From Terriglobia bacterium (GTDB taxonomy: Bacteria > Acidobacteriota > Terriglobia > Acidiferrales > UBA7541): a DNA stretch of 64,000 bases. Every line of letters begins with the position of its first letter. Within the stretch, counting starts at the first letter, position 1. This document shows, piece after piece, positions 42,012-50,372 of this stretch. Below the pieces are notes generated by a model that was not told where the DNA came from, did no database searches, and worked only from the letters and a program-made list of their open reading frames with translations. Both the position numbers and the translations under genes were made by a program. The stretch is taken from the NCBI GenBank assembly GCA_023512135.1, contig JAIMAG010000002.1:124001-188000 (forward strand), given 5' to 3'.

Positions 42012-42473
42012 TTATTCCGGCTGCCCGGACGAAGAGCTGCCGGCTGGTGAGGATACGCTGGAACTCGTTGTCGTCGACGGATTCGGCACCGCCTCGTATT
42101 TGGAAGCGCATTTCGCCTGAACGTGGTCGGCAAGAAACCGTCCATCGGGGGCCAGCCGACCTTCGACCAGCGCCTGGGCGCGGTCCACGAAAGTGTCCGG
42201 CAGTGGATTCTGGCCAACGTAGCTGACCGGCAGCGTGTGCCCATCCTGTTCGAGCACAAAATCGACGCGGCCGCGCAGTCTTTCGATGGAGCCCGGTTGA
42301 ACGTCTCCACCCACACGCAAACGGCGCTGAGCCTGAGCACCGCTGAGAGTTTTCAATTCGGCGATGGTGTAGTAGTACGTCTTGCTTTCCGTAACACCGA
42401 CCCACCCGAGCCAGGCCGTTGTGCCCAGGATGACGGTGCCGGCGAGCAGGAATTTTCCTTTCCGCTGTTTCAC
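42012..42473 (-). CDS. ccmE: Heme chaperone CcmE, CxxxY type
   Basis: A 153-residue membrane-anchored periplasmic heme carrier and first gene of the ccm operon. One N-terminal helix (about 8-27) precedes the OB-fold (RRLRVGGDVQPGSIERL, LPVSYVGQNPLPDTFVD, ALVEGRLAPDGRFLADHVQA). The heme-attachment motif is C122-A-S-K-Y126, that is CxxxY. Canonical CcmE uses HxxxY. A Ser/Thr/Pro-rich tail follows. GTG 42473 is preferred because GAGGGGGAGG lies upstream; ATG 42500 lacks a ribosome site. Confidence 0.9.
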   Translation of the reverse strand: MKQRKGKFLLAGTVILGTTAWLGWVGVTESKTYYYTIAELKTLSGAQAQRRLRVGGDVQPGSIERLRGRVDFVLEQDGHTLPVSYVGQNPLPDTFVDRAQALVEGRLAPDGRFLADHVQAKCASKYEAVPNPSTTTSSSVSSPAGSSSSGQPE

Positions 42474-42522
42474 TGCCTCCCCCTCGGGCGCGCCGTCCAT
42501 TGTAACACAAGCGCGCGGCGGC

Positions 42523-42828
42523 TCACCGGCGAGCCAGCTTGTCTTTCAGGCAGCGGCGCAGCTCGTCGCTCAGTGCGGTAATCCGAAGACCCTCGCAGAC
42601 CAGAAACTTGCAGCTGAGCAGCGTGGCCGGGGTGGCGTCGCCGGGAAACTGACACTCCACGCGACAGTACTGGCATTCTTGATTCCAGCAGAAGCGGCCA
42701 TACGGAATCGTCTCCGGGCTGATGAACTGGAAGCAACGAAGCAGGGAGTTTTTTTCCGGAACCCGGAACTTTTTCCCGAGGATGTGGATCTCCACCAGTC
42801 GTTCATAGGGACGGAACGGGTCGGACAT
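42523..42828 (-). CDS. Small Cys-rich protein, possible [2Fe-2S] ferredoxin-like
   Basis: A 101-residue soluble protein. It starts with a short beta hairpin (VEIHILGKKFRVPEKNSLLR) like the N-terminus of plant-type ferredoxin domains. Cysteines follow in RFCWNQECQYCRVEC and later in LLSCKFLVCEGLRI. The pattern C-x4-C-x2-C then a distal C resembles a [2Fe-2S] site (as in formate-dehydrogenase or complex-I type domains), but the fit is imperfect. It lies between ccmE and accA on the same strand. Function unknown. Confidence 0.6.
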   Translation of the reverse strand: MSDPFRPYERLVEIHILGKKFRVPEKNSLLRCFQFISPETIPYGRFCWNQECQYCRVECQFPGDATPATLLSCKFLVCEGLRITALSDELRRCLKDKLARR

Positions 42829-42847
42829 AACCGGCTCGCCGCAGCGA

Positions 42848-43822
42848 TCAACCGCGCGCCTGCACCGCGTAGGATTCGCGGAAGGCCTGCCCCATCCTGC
42901 GGAACTTCCGGTAGCGTTGCTCCAGAAGCTCTGCGGGGGGCAGCCGAACCAGTTCGGCCAGTTGTCGGCTGAGCACTTCCTGCAGAATCCGCGCGGTTTC
43001 TTCGTGATTGGTGTGGGCCCCGCCTTCCGGTTCGGGTACGACTTCGTCCACCAGGCCGAGCTGTTGCATGTCGTTCGCTGTGATCTTCAAGGCAGCTGCG
43101 GCTTGAGGTGCCTTGGCTGCATCCCGCCAAAGAATCGAGGCACAGCCTTCCGGCGAAATCACCGAGTAGATCGCATTTTCCAGCATATTGATGCGGTCAC
43201 CGACGGCAATCGCCAACGCTCCGCCCGAGCCGCCCTCCCCGGTGATGGTGACCAGAATCGGCACCGGCAGCAGCATGATCTCGCGCAGATTGCGAGCAAT
43301 GGCTTCGGCCTGGCCGCGCTCTTCGGCATCCACCCCCGGATAGGCTCCCGGTGTATCCACAAAGCAGAAAATCGGCCGTCCGAATTTCGCCGCCAGTTGC
43401 ATCGTGCGCAGTGCCTTGCGATAGCCTTCCGGTTTGGGCATGCCGAAATTGCGGGCCAGTTTTTGCTTGGTATCCCGTCCCTTTTGATGCCCCACCACCA
43501 GAACCGGGCGGCCGGCAAACCGCGCCATGCCGGTCACGATGGAAGGGTCGTCGCCGAAGGCGCGGTCACCGTGCAGCTCGCTGAAGTGGTCAAACAGCAA
43601 ACGCGCAAAATCCAGTGTGTAGGGACGCTGCGGATGCCGGGCCAGTTGCGTGCGTTGCCAGGCGTCCAGGTGTTCGAAGAATTCCCGGCGCAGCTCGGCG
43701 ACTTCACGGCGCAGCCGTTCGAGCTCCGCTTCCGTTTGAGCGTCCTTGTGCACAAGACGGCGGAGCGTTTCCACGTCCCGCTCGAGCTGTTCGATCTCGC
43801 GCTTGCGATCGTTTGCATCCAT
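42848..43822 (-). CDS. accA: Acetyl-CoA carboxylase carboxyltransferase subunit alpha
   Basis: A 324-residue subunit of acetyl-CoA carboxylase, which makes malonyl-CoA for fatty-acid synthesis. The AccA hallmarks are PYTLDFARLLFDHFSELHGD, HQKGRDTKQKLARNFGMPKP, CFVDTPGAYPGVDAEERGQA and the oxyanion region GEGGSGGALAIAVGDRI. An N-terminal coiled coil (1-45) is usual. dnaE ends seven bases upstream. accD is not in the window. Confidence 0.96.
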   Translation of the reverse strand: MDANDRKREIEQLERDVETLRRLVHKDAQTEAELERLRREVAELRREFFEHLDAWQRTQLARHPQRPYTLDFARLLFDHFSELHGDRAFGDDPSIVTGMARFAGRPVLVVGHQKGRDTKQKLARNFGMPKPEGYRKALRTMQLAAKFGRPIFCFVDTPGAYPGVDAEERGQAEAIARNLREIMLLPVPILVTITGEGGSGGALAIAVGDRINMLENAIYSVISPEGCASILWRDAAKAPQAAAALKITANDMQQLGLVDEVVPEPEGGAHTNHEETARILQEVLSRQLAELVRLPPAELLEQRYRKFRRMGQAFRESYAVQARG

Positions 43823-43829
43823 GACGCAA

Positions 43830-46800
43830 CTACCCTGTCGCCGCGACCGCGCCGGGACCGCACATTTCCGCGATCCGGCGGATCAGCTCTTCGTCGGCCT
43901 GCACGCGACGCTCGGTCTCGAAAATTGCCTGGGAACCGTCCGGGTGCACCAGCTCGAACGCCACCGGACACGGCCCCGGTCGGCTTTCGAGCAGGCTCTG
44001 CAACTGGTCCAGAAGCATGGCATCGAGCGAGGCCAGATCCACCCGCACACGCAGCACAGTCGGTCCCGGACGCGCAGCCTCGTCGAGCGGCTTTGCGTCA
44101 CTGGCCACCACGCGCGTGCCCGCATCTTCGACACTCACCCGTCCCCGGATCAGCAGCGGGGTTTGTCCCTTCAAATGATGCTCCAGGCGGGCAAAGGCTT
44201 CCGGGAACACCAGCACTTCGACGCTCCCGGTCATATCCTGGAGCGTGACGATGGCCCAGCGCTCGCCCTTGCGCGATCGCATGCTGCGCACGCTGACGAC
44301 GATGCCGGCCACCGTGACCTCGCTGCCATTGGATTGGCTTTCCAGCGCCGTCAATTCGGTCACATTCAGCTCGCGCAGTCGGCCCGCCAATTTCGCCAGC
44401 GGATGGCTGGAGACGTAGAACCCCACCGTGGCATATTCGTACTGCAACAGCTCGGCTTCGCTCCACTCTTCGACGTCGGGCAGCGGCACTTCACTGGCCA
44501 CGGACGGGGTGCCGCCAAACAGCCCGTGCTGGCCACTGGCCTGCGTGCGTTGCAGGGCCTGCCCGCGTTCCATGGCGCGGTCGATGGCCGCGAACAGTTG
44601 CGCCCGGCGCGCCCCGAGCGAGTCCATGGCGCCGGATTTGATCAGGCTTTCCAGCACGCGCCGGTTCAGCAATCGCGCATCTACTGCCTCGCAGAACTGA
44701 TCCAGGGAGCGGAACCGTCCCGTCTTCTGCCGTGCCTGCAGGATTCCGCGCACGGTGTTCTCGCCCACGTTCTTGATGGCCCGCAGCCCGAAGCGAATCG
44801 CATCGCCGACGGGCGTAAAGTCCACATCCGAAGAATTGATATCCGGCGGCAGCACCGTGATGCCCATGTTCCGCGCCTCGTGGATGTACTTCACCACTTT
44901 GTCGGCATTGCCGGTCTCCGAGGTGAGCAGTGCGGCCATGAATTCCACCGGATAGTGCGTTTTCAGATATGCTGTCTGATAAGCCAGCAGGGCGTACGCG
45001 CAGGAGTGCGATTTGTTGAACCCGTAGCCGGCAAATTCTGCCATCAGGTCGAAGATGCGCTCCGCCTTTTTCAGAGGAATCTTGTTGGCCCGGCAGCCGG
45101 CCAGAAATTTTTCGCGCTGTGCTGCCATCTCCGCACGCTTCTTCTTGCCCATGGCGCGGCGCAGCAGGTCGGCTTCTCCCATCGAAAAGCCGGCCAGGCG
45201 GTTGGCGATCTGCATCACCTGTTCCTGGTAGAGGATCACGCCGTAGGTTTCTTCCAGGATCTCTTTCAGTTCCGGCAGTTCGTAGGTGACCTTCTTGCGG
45301 CCGTGCTTGCGCGCGATGAAGTCGTCCACCATGCCGCCCTGCAGCGGGCCCGGGCGATAGAGCGCATTCAAGGCGGTCAGGTCTTCGAGCCGGGAAGGTT
45401 GATACCGCCGCAGCAGGTCGCGCATGCCGTAGGATTCGAACTGGAAGATGCCCGTCGTATCGCCCCGGCTGAACAGCCGGTACGTCTCCGGATCATCTAG
45501 GGGCAGCTCTTCCAGCGCGAGTCGAACGCCACGGTTCTGCTCAACCCAGGCGATGGTGTCGTGCAGCACGGTCAGCGTGGTCAGCCCGAGGAAATCCATT
45601 TTCAGCAGGCCGAGTCGCTCCAGCGCATTCATGTCGTACTGGGTGACAATTTCATCCCGATTCGTTTTGTAGAGCGGAACGATTTCCGTGAGCGGTTGCG
45701 GAGAGATGACCACACCGGCCGCGTGCGTCGAAGCATGCCGGGCGAAACCTTCCAGGCGTTTCGCGATGTCGATCAGCTCGCGCACGCGTTCGTCGCGCTC
45801 GACCTGGGCGCGGAGCTGGGGCGACTGCTGCAGCGCTTCCTCCAGGGTGATGTTCAGTTGCGGCGGCACGAGTTTCGCCAGCCGATCCACTTCCCCGTAC
45901 GGCATGTCCAGGGCCCGGCCGACGTCCTTGATCGCCGCCTTGGCCGCCATCGTGCCGAAGGTGATGATCTGCGCGACGTTCTCGCGGCCGTAGGTCCGGG
46001 TCACGTAGTCGATCACCTCTGCGCGTCGCCGCATGCAGAAGTCAATGTCGATGTCCGGCAGAGAAACGCGCTCCGGATTCAGGAAACGCTCGAACAGCAG
46101 TCCGTACTGCATCGGATCTACATCGGTGATCCCCAGAGCATAACTGACCAGACTGCCGGCCGCGGATCCGCGTCCGGGCCCAACAGGAATTCCCTGCGCC
46201 TTCGCGTACTGGATGAAATCCCAGACAATCAGGAAATAGCCGGCGAAGCGCATCTTCTGGATCATGGCGATTTCCGCGGACAGACGCGCCTCGTACTCGG
46301 TCAGGGGACGCCGCAACTGTCCCTGCCGGGCCATGCGCTCCAGATGCGGGATGCGCCGAGCGAATCCTTCGCGCACGACTTTTTCAAAGTACGAATCCAG
46401 CGTGTACCCTTCGGGGACACGAAATTCTGGAAACGGATTGGCCAGCCGTTCGATTTTTGGATTGCATCGCTCGGCAATGGCGAGGGTGCGTTCCAGCGCC
46501 TCGGGCAGCTCCGCGAAGACGCGTGCCATCTCCTCGGCCGTCTTGAAGTAGAACTCATCGGTGGCGAATTTCATCCGGTTCGGATCGCTGAGCGTCTTGC
46601 CAGTCTGGATGCAGAGGAGCACTTCCTGGGCGCGAGCGTCTTCGCGGGTCAGATAGTGGCAGTCGTTGGTGGCCACCAGCGGAATGCCGGTTTCTTTCGA
46701 CAGCCGCACCATTTCGCGGTTGACGCGCTTTTCGATTTCCAGGCCCTGGTCCTGGACTTCCAGGAAAAAGTTGTTTTTGCCGAAAATATCGCGCAACCGA

Positions 46801-47303
46801 TAGGCGGCTTCGCGGGCCTGCTCGTAGCGATCCTCGCACAGGTGCTCGGCCACTTCACCGCGCAGACAGGCGGAAAGCGCGATCAAGCCCCGGCTGTGGC
46901 GGGCCAGCAGTTCATAGTCGATGCGTGGTTTGTAGTAGAAGCCCTCCAGAAAGCCTGCGCTGACCAACCGGACCAGGTTGCGATAGCCTTCCGTGTCTTC
47001 GCACAGCAACAGCAGATGATTCGAGCGGCCGGTGCCCATCGCGTCGGGCGTTTCGCCGCCCCGGTCGTGTCGGCTGCCCTTGGCCACATAGACTTCGCAG
47101 CCGATGATGGGCTTGACGCCCCGCGTGGTCGCCTCATGGTAGAAGTTTGCGGCCGCGAACAGATTGCCGTGGTCGGTCACCGCTACCGCTGGCATCTGCT
47201 GGCGTGCGGCTGCCTCGACCAGCTCCACAATGTCGCAGGCTCCGTCCAGCAGGCTGTAGTCGGTGTGCAGATGAAGATGAACGAATCGCGCTGCAGCCCC
47301 CAT
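43830..47303 (-). CDS. dnaE: DNA polymerase III subunit alpha
   Basis: An 1157-residue replicative polymerase. The N-terminal PHP domain begins FVHLHLHTDYSLLDGACDIV. The palm motif with catalytic Asp residues is PDIDIDFCMRRR (about residue 412-423). Helix-hairpin-helix (about 800-900) and OB-fold (GSEVTVAGIVVSVRSMRSRK, about 990) regions follow. Length is standard for DnaE1. ATG 47303 has no ribosome site; a TACAAT lies eight bases upstream. It may be co-transcribed with accA, as in many bacteria. Confidence 0.97.
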   Translation of the reverse strand: MGAAARFVHLHLHTDYSLLDGACDIVELVEAAARQQMPAVAVTDHGNLFAAANFYHEATTRGVKPIIGCEVYVAKGSRHDRGGETPDAMGTGRSNHLLLLCEDTEGYRNLVRLVSAGFLEGFYYKPRIDYELLARHSRGLIALSACLRGEVAEHLCEDRYEQAREAAYRLRDIFGKNNFFLEVQDQGLEIEKRVNREMVRLSKETGIPLVATNDCHYLTREDARAQEVLLCIQTGKTLSDPNRMKFATDEFYFKTAEEMARVFAELPEALERTLAIAERCNPKIERLANPFPEFRVPEGYTLDSYFEKVVREGFARRIPHLERMARQGQLRRPLTEYEARLSAEIAMIQKMRFAGYFLIVWDFIQYAKAQGIPVGPGRGSAAGSLVSYALGITDVDPMQYGLLFERFLNPERVSLPDIDIDFCMRRRAEVIDYVTRTYGRENVAQIITFGTMAAKAAIKDVGRALDMPYGEVDRLAKLVPPQLNITLEEALQQSPQLRAQVERDERVRELIDIAKRLEGFARHASTHAAGVVISPQPLTEIVPLYKTNRDEIVTQYDMNALERLGLLKMDFLGLTTLTVLHDTIAWVEQNRGVRLALEELPLDDPETYRLFSRGDTTGIFQFESYGMRDLLRRYQPSRLEDLTALNALYRPGPLQGGMVDDFIARKHGRKKVTYELPELKEILEETYGVILYQEQVMQIANRLAGFSMGEADLLRRAMGKKKRAEMAAQREKFLAGCRANKIPLKKAERIFDLMAEFAGYGFNKSHSCAYALLAYQTAYLKTHYPVEFMAALLTSETGNADKVVKYIHEARNMGITVLPPDINSSDVDFTPVGDAIRFGLRAIKNVGENTVRGILQARQKTGRFRSLDQFCEAVDARLLNRRVLESLIKSGAMDSLGARRAQLFAAIDRAMERGQALQRTQASGQHGLFGGTPSVASEVPLPDVEEWSEAELLQYEYATVGFYVSSHPLAKLAGRLRELNVTELTALESQSNGSEVTVAGIVVSVRSMRSRKGERWAIVTLQDMTGSVEVLVFPEAFARLEHHLKGQTPLLIRGRVSVEDAGTRVVASDAKPLDEAARPGPTVLRVRVDLASLDAMLLDQLQSLLESRPGPCPVAFELVHPDGSQAIFETERRVQADEELIRRIAEMCGPGAVAATG

Positions 47304-47311
47304 GCCGGCTC

Positions 47312-47339
47312 ATTGTATCAGATTTGCTTCCGCAGCGAA
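47312..47339 (-). promoter_or_regulatory. Candidate near-leaderless promoter of dnaE
   Basis: Minus strand: TTCGCT (47339-47334), 16 bases, then TACAAT (47317-47312). The expected transcription start is within two bases of ATG 47303. The -35 match is weak. Confidence 0.33.
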
Positions 47340-47355
47340 GGCACTCCAACCACCC

Positions 47356-47877
47356 TCAGCCACCGCGTGTGTGCGGCCAGAATCCTTCACCCCAGGCGAG
47401 CGCACGTTGATAGACGTCGCGCAGCCGGTCGTCGTCCTCCCATTCCGTGAACATCGCGGCGATCCGCCGACTCTCGAACAGCGGCTCCAAACAGTGCGTG
47501 ACCAGGATCTCACGCGCACTGTCGTCCACCGAACGGAGCGCTGCGCCCAGCACCTGTTTCAGTCCGAGCAGAGTTTCTGTCGGAGCGGGCTCGAGATCTG
47601 CCAGCGCCCAGAATGTCCGGACCAGCTTTTGCGCCACGGTCTGCAGGTGGCCAGGATCACCACGCACGGAAAGCTGGCATGCAAAATAATCCATCACGAA
47701 TGCATGGAATTCTTCCGGAGAGCACTGCGGGCGAATTTGCTCTGCGAATTCCGGCAGTGTGCGCGGCTCAGCCTGTGGCTGGTGCATTGCCGCGAACCGC
47801 AGCCATTCCTGCACCCGTTTGGCTGCTTCTGGCTGCTGTGCTGACAACCGCGGCCGCGCCTCGTCCCGTTCGTTCAT
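47356..47877 (-). CDS. Hypothetical protein, 173 residues
   Basis: Not recognised. A predicted cytoplasmic, mostly helical protein with no signal peptide (EFAEQIRPQCSPEEFHAFVM, VAQKLVRTFWALADLEPA, LVTHCLEPLFESRRIAAMF). It ends in a Trp/Asp-rich segment (MFTEWEDDDRLRDVYQRA). ATG 47877 lies six bases after the stop of the CCA-type enzyme, so the two are likely co-transcribed. Confidence 0.6.
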   Translation of the reverse strand: MNERDEARPRLSAQQPEAAKRVQEWLRFAAMHQPQAEPRTLPEFAEQIRPQCSPEEFHAFVMDYFACQLSVRGDPGHLQTVAQKLVRTFWALADLEPAPTETLLGLKQVLGAALRSVDDSAREILVTHCLEPLFESRRIAAMFTEWEDDDRLRDVYQRALAWGEGFWPHTRGG

Positions 47878-47883
47878 CGTGAC

Positions 47884-49425
47884 TCAACGCTTGCGCGCAC
47901 CGTGCTTGCCGGTGCGCGACGATTTGTTTTTTGCACCGGAACGCTTCGGTCTGGGCGGATGTTCCGTCGCAGCAGCCTTGGGGCTCGCCGCGGCGGGTTG
48001 TGTTTCTGCCGGTTCCGGCGTCGTGCCGGGCGCTGCGCCGGAGGACTCCTGGGACGGCGGCACTTTCTTGTCCCGAGCCCTAGTTTTTTTCTTCTCTTCT
48101 TTTTTCTTTCTCTTTGGTTCCGGTTTGATCCCGGCCAGTTTTCGCAGGAGCTGGCTCCGCTCTTCCGGAGTGCGTCCTTTGCCGCGCAATTGCGCTTCGA
48201 AAAAGCGCTCCAGGATGCGATCGAAATTCGGCCCGCGCGGCACGCCCAGCGCTTCCAGTTCCGCAATCGGGAGCAAGGCGCGCAGTGGCCGCCACTTGTA
48301 GAGGTAGTTGCGAATTTTGGCGTGGACGGCAGGCTTTTTGAAATGGGCCAGGATAAAGGCCTGCGTGGCCAGAGGCACGGTTTCCAGGTACCGAAACGCA
48401 TCGAGCGGCTTGGCCGTTTTCCGGCTGGACAGCACTTTCACGGCTGCGGCGGCTTCTCTTTCGAAGCCTGTCAGGCGGTCCACTTCGGCGGTTCGGAAAC
48501 CCAGTCGTGCCAGCGCCGCATTTCGCTCCCGCACGCCGAATCGCCGATAGAGGAAGAACACCACGGGCGCCAGCAGGCGGGGTTCGACCGGGTTGCCCAC
48601 CAGCTCACGGTAGCCGGCGGCCAGCATCTGCTCCCGCACTTTGGCCAGCCGCAGCAGACCGTTGTAGTCCGGTTCGCGGCGACTGAATTTCGGGTGGACG
48701 ATGCGCAGCAGGTCCTGGTCCTGCCATTCTTTCAGGATTTCGGCGGGATTGTCCTCGCGGCCGAGCTGGCGGATTTCCTCGCCTGCCTGTTTCGGATCGA
48801 TCGCATCCGCCAAGCCGCGCTCGAGCGCCAGTTCGAACCATTCTTCGGTCCGGCTCTCGATCGAAAATCCGAGCCGCACCTTGTAGCGCAGCAGCCGCAG
48901 CAGCCGTACCGGATGATTCGTAAAGCTGTGCATCGAAATGACGCGGATCTCGCGCTGTTCGATGTCCGCCAGACCGTTGGTCGGATCGAGCAGCAGCCCG
49001 CGGGACGCCGGATTCAGCGACAGCCCGATGGCATTGCAGGTGAAGTCGCGCCGACGCAGGTCTTCCATGATCGTTGCCCAGCGCATCTCGCGGAGCACAC
49101 CCGGGCGTTCGTAGATCTCTTCGCGCGCCGCGGCCAGGCTCCCGTCCACATCGCCGTGAAAGATCAGTTCGACGTGGCGGAGCCTTTCGTCCACACTGAG
49201 GATCTGCGCACCGCCCTTTTCCAGCTCCCGCGCGATGCGTGCCGGGTTTCCTTCGACCACAAAGTCGAGATCCCGAATCGGCAAGCCGGTGATCAGATCA
49301 CGAACCGCTCCTCCGGCCAGGTACAGGTTGAGTCCTTGTTCGAGCGCCAGCTCCTGCACGCGCAACACCGCCGCGCGCTGCTCGGCCGAAAGCCGGCTCT
49401 CCAGCATGAACATGTAGTCAGGCAT
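47884..49425 (-). CDS. tRNA nucleotidyltransferase / poly(A) polymerase family, with basic tail
   Basis: A 513-residue class II nucleotidyltransferase. The catalytic head has LYLAGGAVRDLITGLPIRDL (about 34-53) with the metal-binding DLDFVV, and RRRDFTCNAIGLSL (about 124-137). The neck region (RLLRLLRYKVRLGFSIESRT) is typical. This family adds CCA, CC or A to tRNA or adenylates RNA, and the specificity cannot be read safely here. From about residue 415 a Lys/Arg/Pro/Ala-rich disordered tail extends nearly 100 residues, ending SSRTGKHGARKR. ATG 49425 has AAGGAG four bases upstream. Confidence 0.88.
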   Translation of the reverse strand: MPDYMFMLESRLSAEQRAAVLRVQELALEQGLNLYLAGGAVRDLITGLPIRDLDFVVEGNPARIARELEKGGAQILSVDERLRHVELIFHGDVDGSLAAAREEIYERPGVLREMRWATIMEDLRRRDFTCNAIGLSLNPASRGLLLDPTNGLADIEQREIRVISMHSFTNHPVRLLRLLRYKVRLGFSIESRTEEWFELALERGLADAIDPKQAGEEIRQLGREDNPAEILKEWQDQDLLRIVHPKFSRREPDYNGLLRLAKVREQMLAAGYRELVGNPVEPRLLAPVVFFLYRRFGVRERNAALARLGFRTAEVDRLTGFEREAAAAVKVLSSRKTAKPLDAFRYLETVPLATQAFILAHFKKPAVHAKIRNYLYKWRPLRALLPIAELEALGVPRGPNFDRILERFFEAQLRGKGRTPEERSQLLRKLAGIKPEPKRKKKEEKKKTRARDKKVPPSQESSGAAPGTTPEPAETQPAAASPKAAATEHPPRPKRSGAKNKSSRTGKHGARKR

Positions 49426-49479
49426 GAGGCTCCTTTTCCTTCCGTCGTGCAGCTTCGGCTCGACCGCGATGGTCTGCCC

Positions 49480-50370
49480 TCAGGCGCGCGGGTGGTGTGC
49501 CTTGTAGATGTGCCGGAGCCGCGCCTGCACGACATGGGTGTAGATCTGCGTCGTGGAAATATCGGCGTGGCCCAGCATCATCTGCACCGAACGCAGGTCG
49601 GCACCGCGCTCGAGCATGTGGGTCGCGAAGCTGTGCCGCAGCGTGTGCGGCGAAAGTTTGCTGCGGATTCCTGCCAGCCGTCCATAGCGCCGCAGCGTTT
49701 TCCAGAATGCCACCCGGGTCAGCTTTCTGCCCGAGCGGCTCAGAAACAACCAAGGAGGCAGCGGGCCGCCGGCGCGCACCAGCTTCGGGCGTCCCTCGCG
49801 CAGATATCCCTCCAGCGCCGCCAGCGCCGGCCGTCCGATGGGCACGAGCCGTTCCTTGTCCCCTTTTCCGAGACAGCGCAGGTAGCCGGCATTCCGCTCG
49901 ATGTCCGCCACGCGCAGGTTGATCAGTTCTGATACCCGCAGGCCGGTGCTGTAGAGCAGCTCCAGCATGGCTTTATCGCGCAAGCCGAGCACCGTGTTCA
50001 CGTCGGGCGCAGCGAGCAGCCGATCCACCTCCTCGAGGGACAAGAATCCAGGCAGTTTCTTCCAGACTTTGGGCGATTCCAGGTTTTGTGTCGGGTCGGT
50101 GCGCACCGCTCCTTCCGCCAGGGCAAAGCGGAAAAAACCGCGCAGGGTGGCCAGGTACCGGGCCACCGAGCGGCTGTCGAGCCGGGCGCGATACAGACTC
50201 CCGAGGAAATCCACGATGTCGTCGCGAGTCAGTGTCGCCAGGGCCTTGCCCTGCTGCTCGACCCAGCGGGCAAACCGGCTGAGGTCGCGCCGGTAGGCCT
50301 GGATGCTGTTCTCCGCCAGGCCTTTTTCTACGCGCTGGTGCGTCAGAAAACTCTGCATCACCGCCTGCAT
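49480..50370 (-). CDS. xerD: Site-specific tyrosine recombinase XerD
   Basis: A 296-residue tyrosine recombinase resolving chromosome dimers at dif. The N-terminal SAM-like core-binding domain is at about 1-90 (LAENSIQAYRRDLSRFARWV). The catalytic domain holds R (STGLRVSELINL), K (GKGDKERLVPIG), H-x-x-R (HTLRHSFATHMLERG), H (MLGHADISTTQIYTH) and the nucleophile Tyr in QIYTHV. Length fits chromosomal XerC/D, and XerD is the better match by the LSPHTLRHSFATH region. ATG 50370 has AGGAGC ten bases upstream and lies two bases after murJ. Confidence 0.9.
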   Translation of the reverse strand: MQAVMQSFLTHQRVEKGLAENSIQAYRRDLSRFARWVEQQGKALATLTRDDIVDFLGSLYRARLDSRSVARYLATLRGFFRFALAEGAVRTDPTQNLESPKVWKKLPGFLSLEEVDRLLAAPDVNTVLGLRDKAMLELLYSTGLRVSELINLRVADIERNAGYLRCLGKGDKERLVPIGRPALAALEGYLREGRPKLVRAGGPLPPWLFLSRSGRKLTRVAFWKTLRRYGRLAGIRSKLSPHTLRHSFATHMLERGADLRSVQMMLGHADISTTQIYTHVVQARLRHIYKAHHPRA

Positions 50371-50372
50371 GG

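Noticed and set aside
45561-47450. Long plus-strand open frame (629 codons)
   Set aside because: Antisense to dnaE; no domain resemblance.
49480-50370. Tyrosine recombinase as a sign of a phage or integrative element
   Set aside because: Length, motifs and the linkage to murJ fit chromosomal XerD; no attachment-site repeats, tRNA or phage genes nearby.
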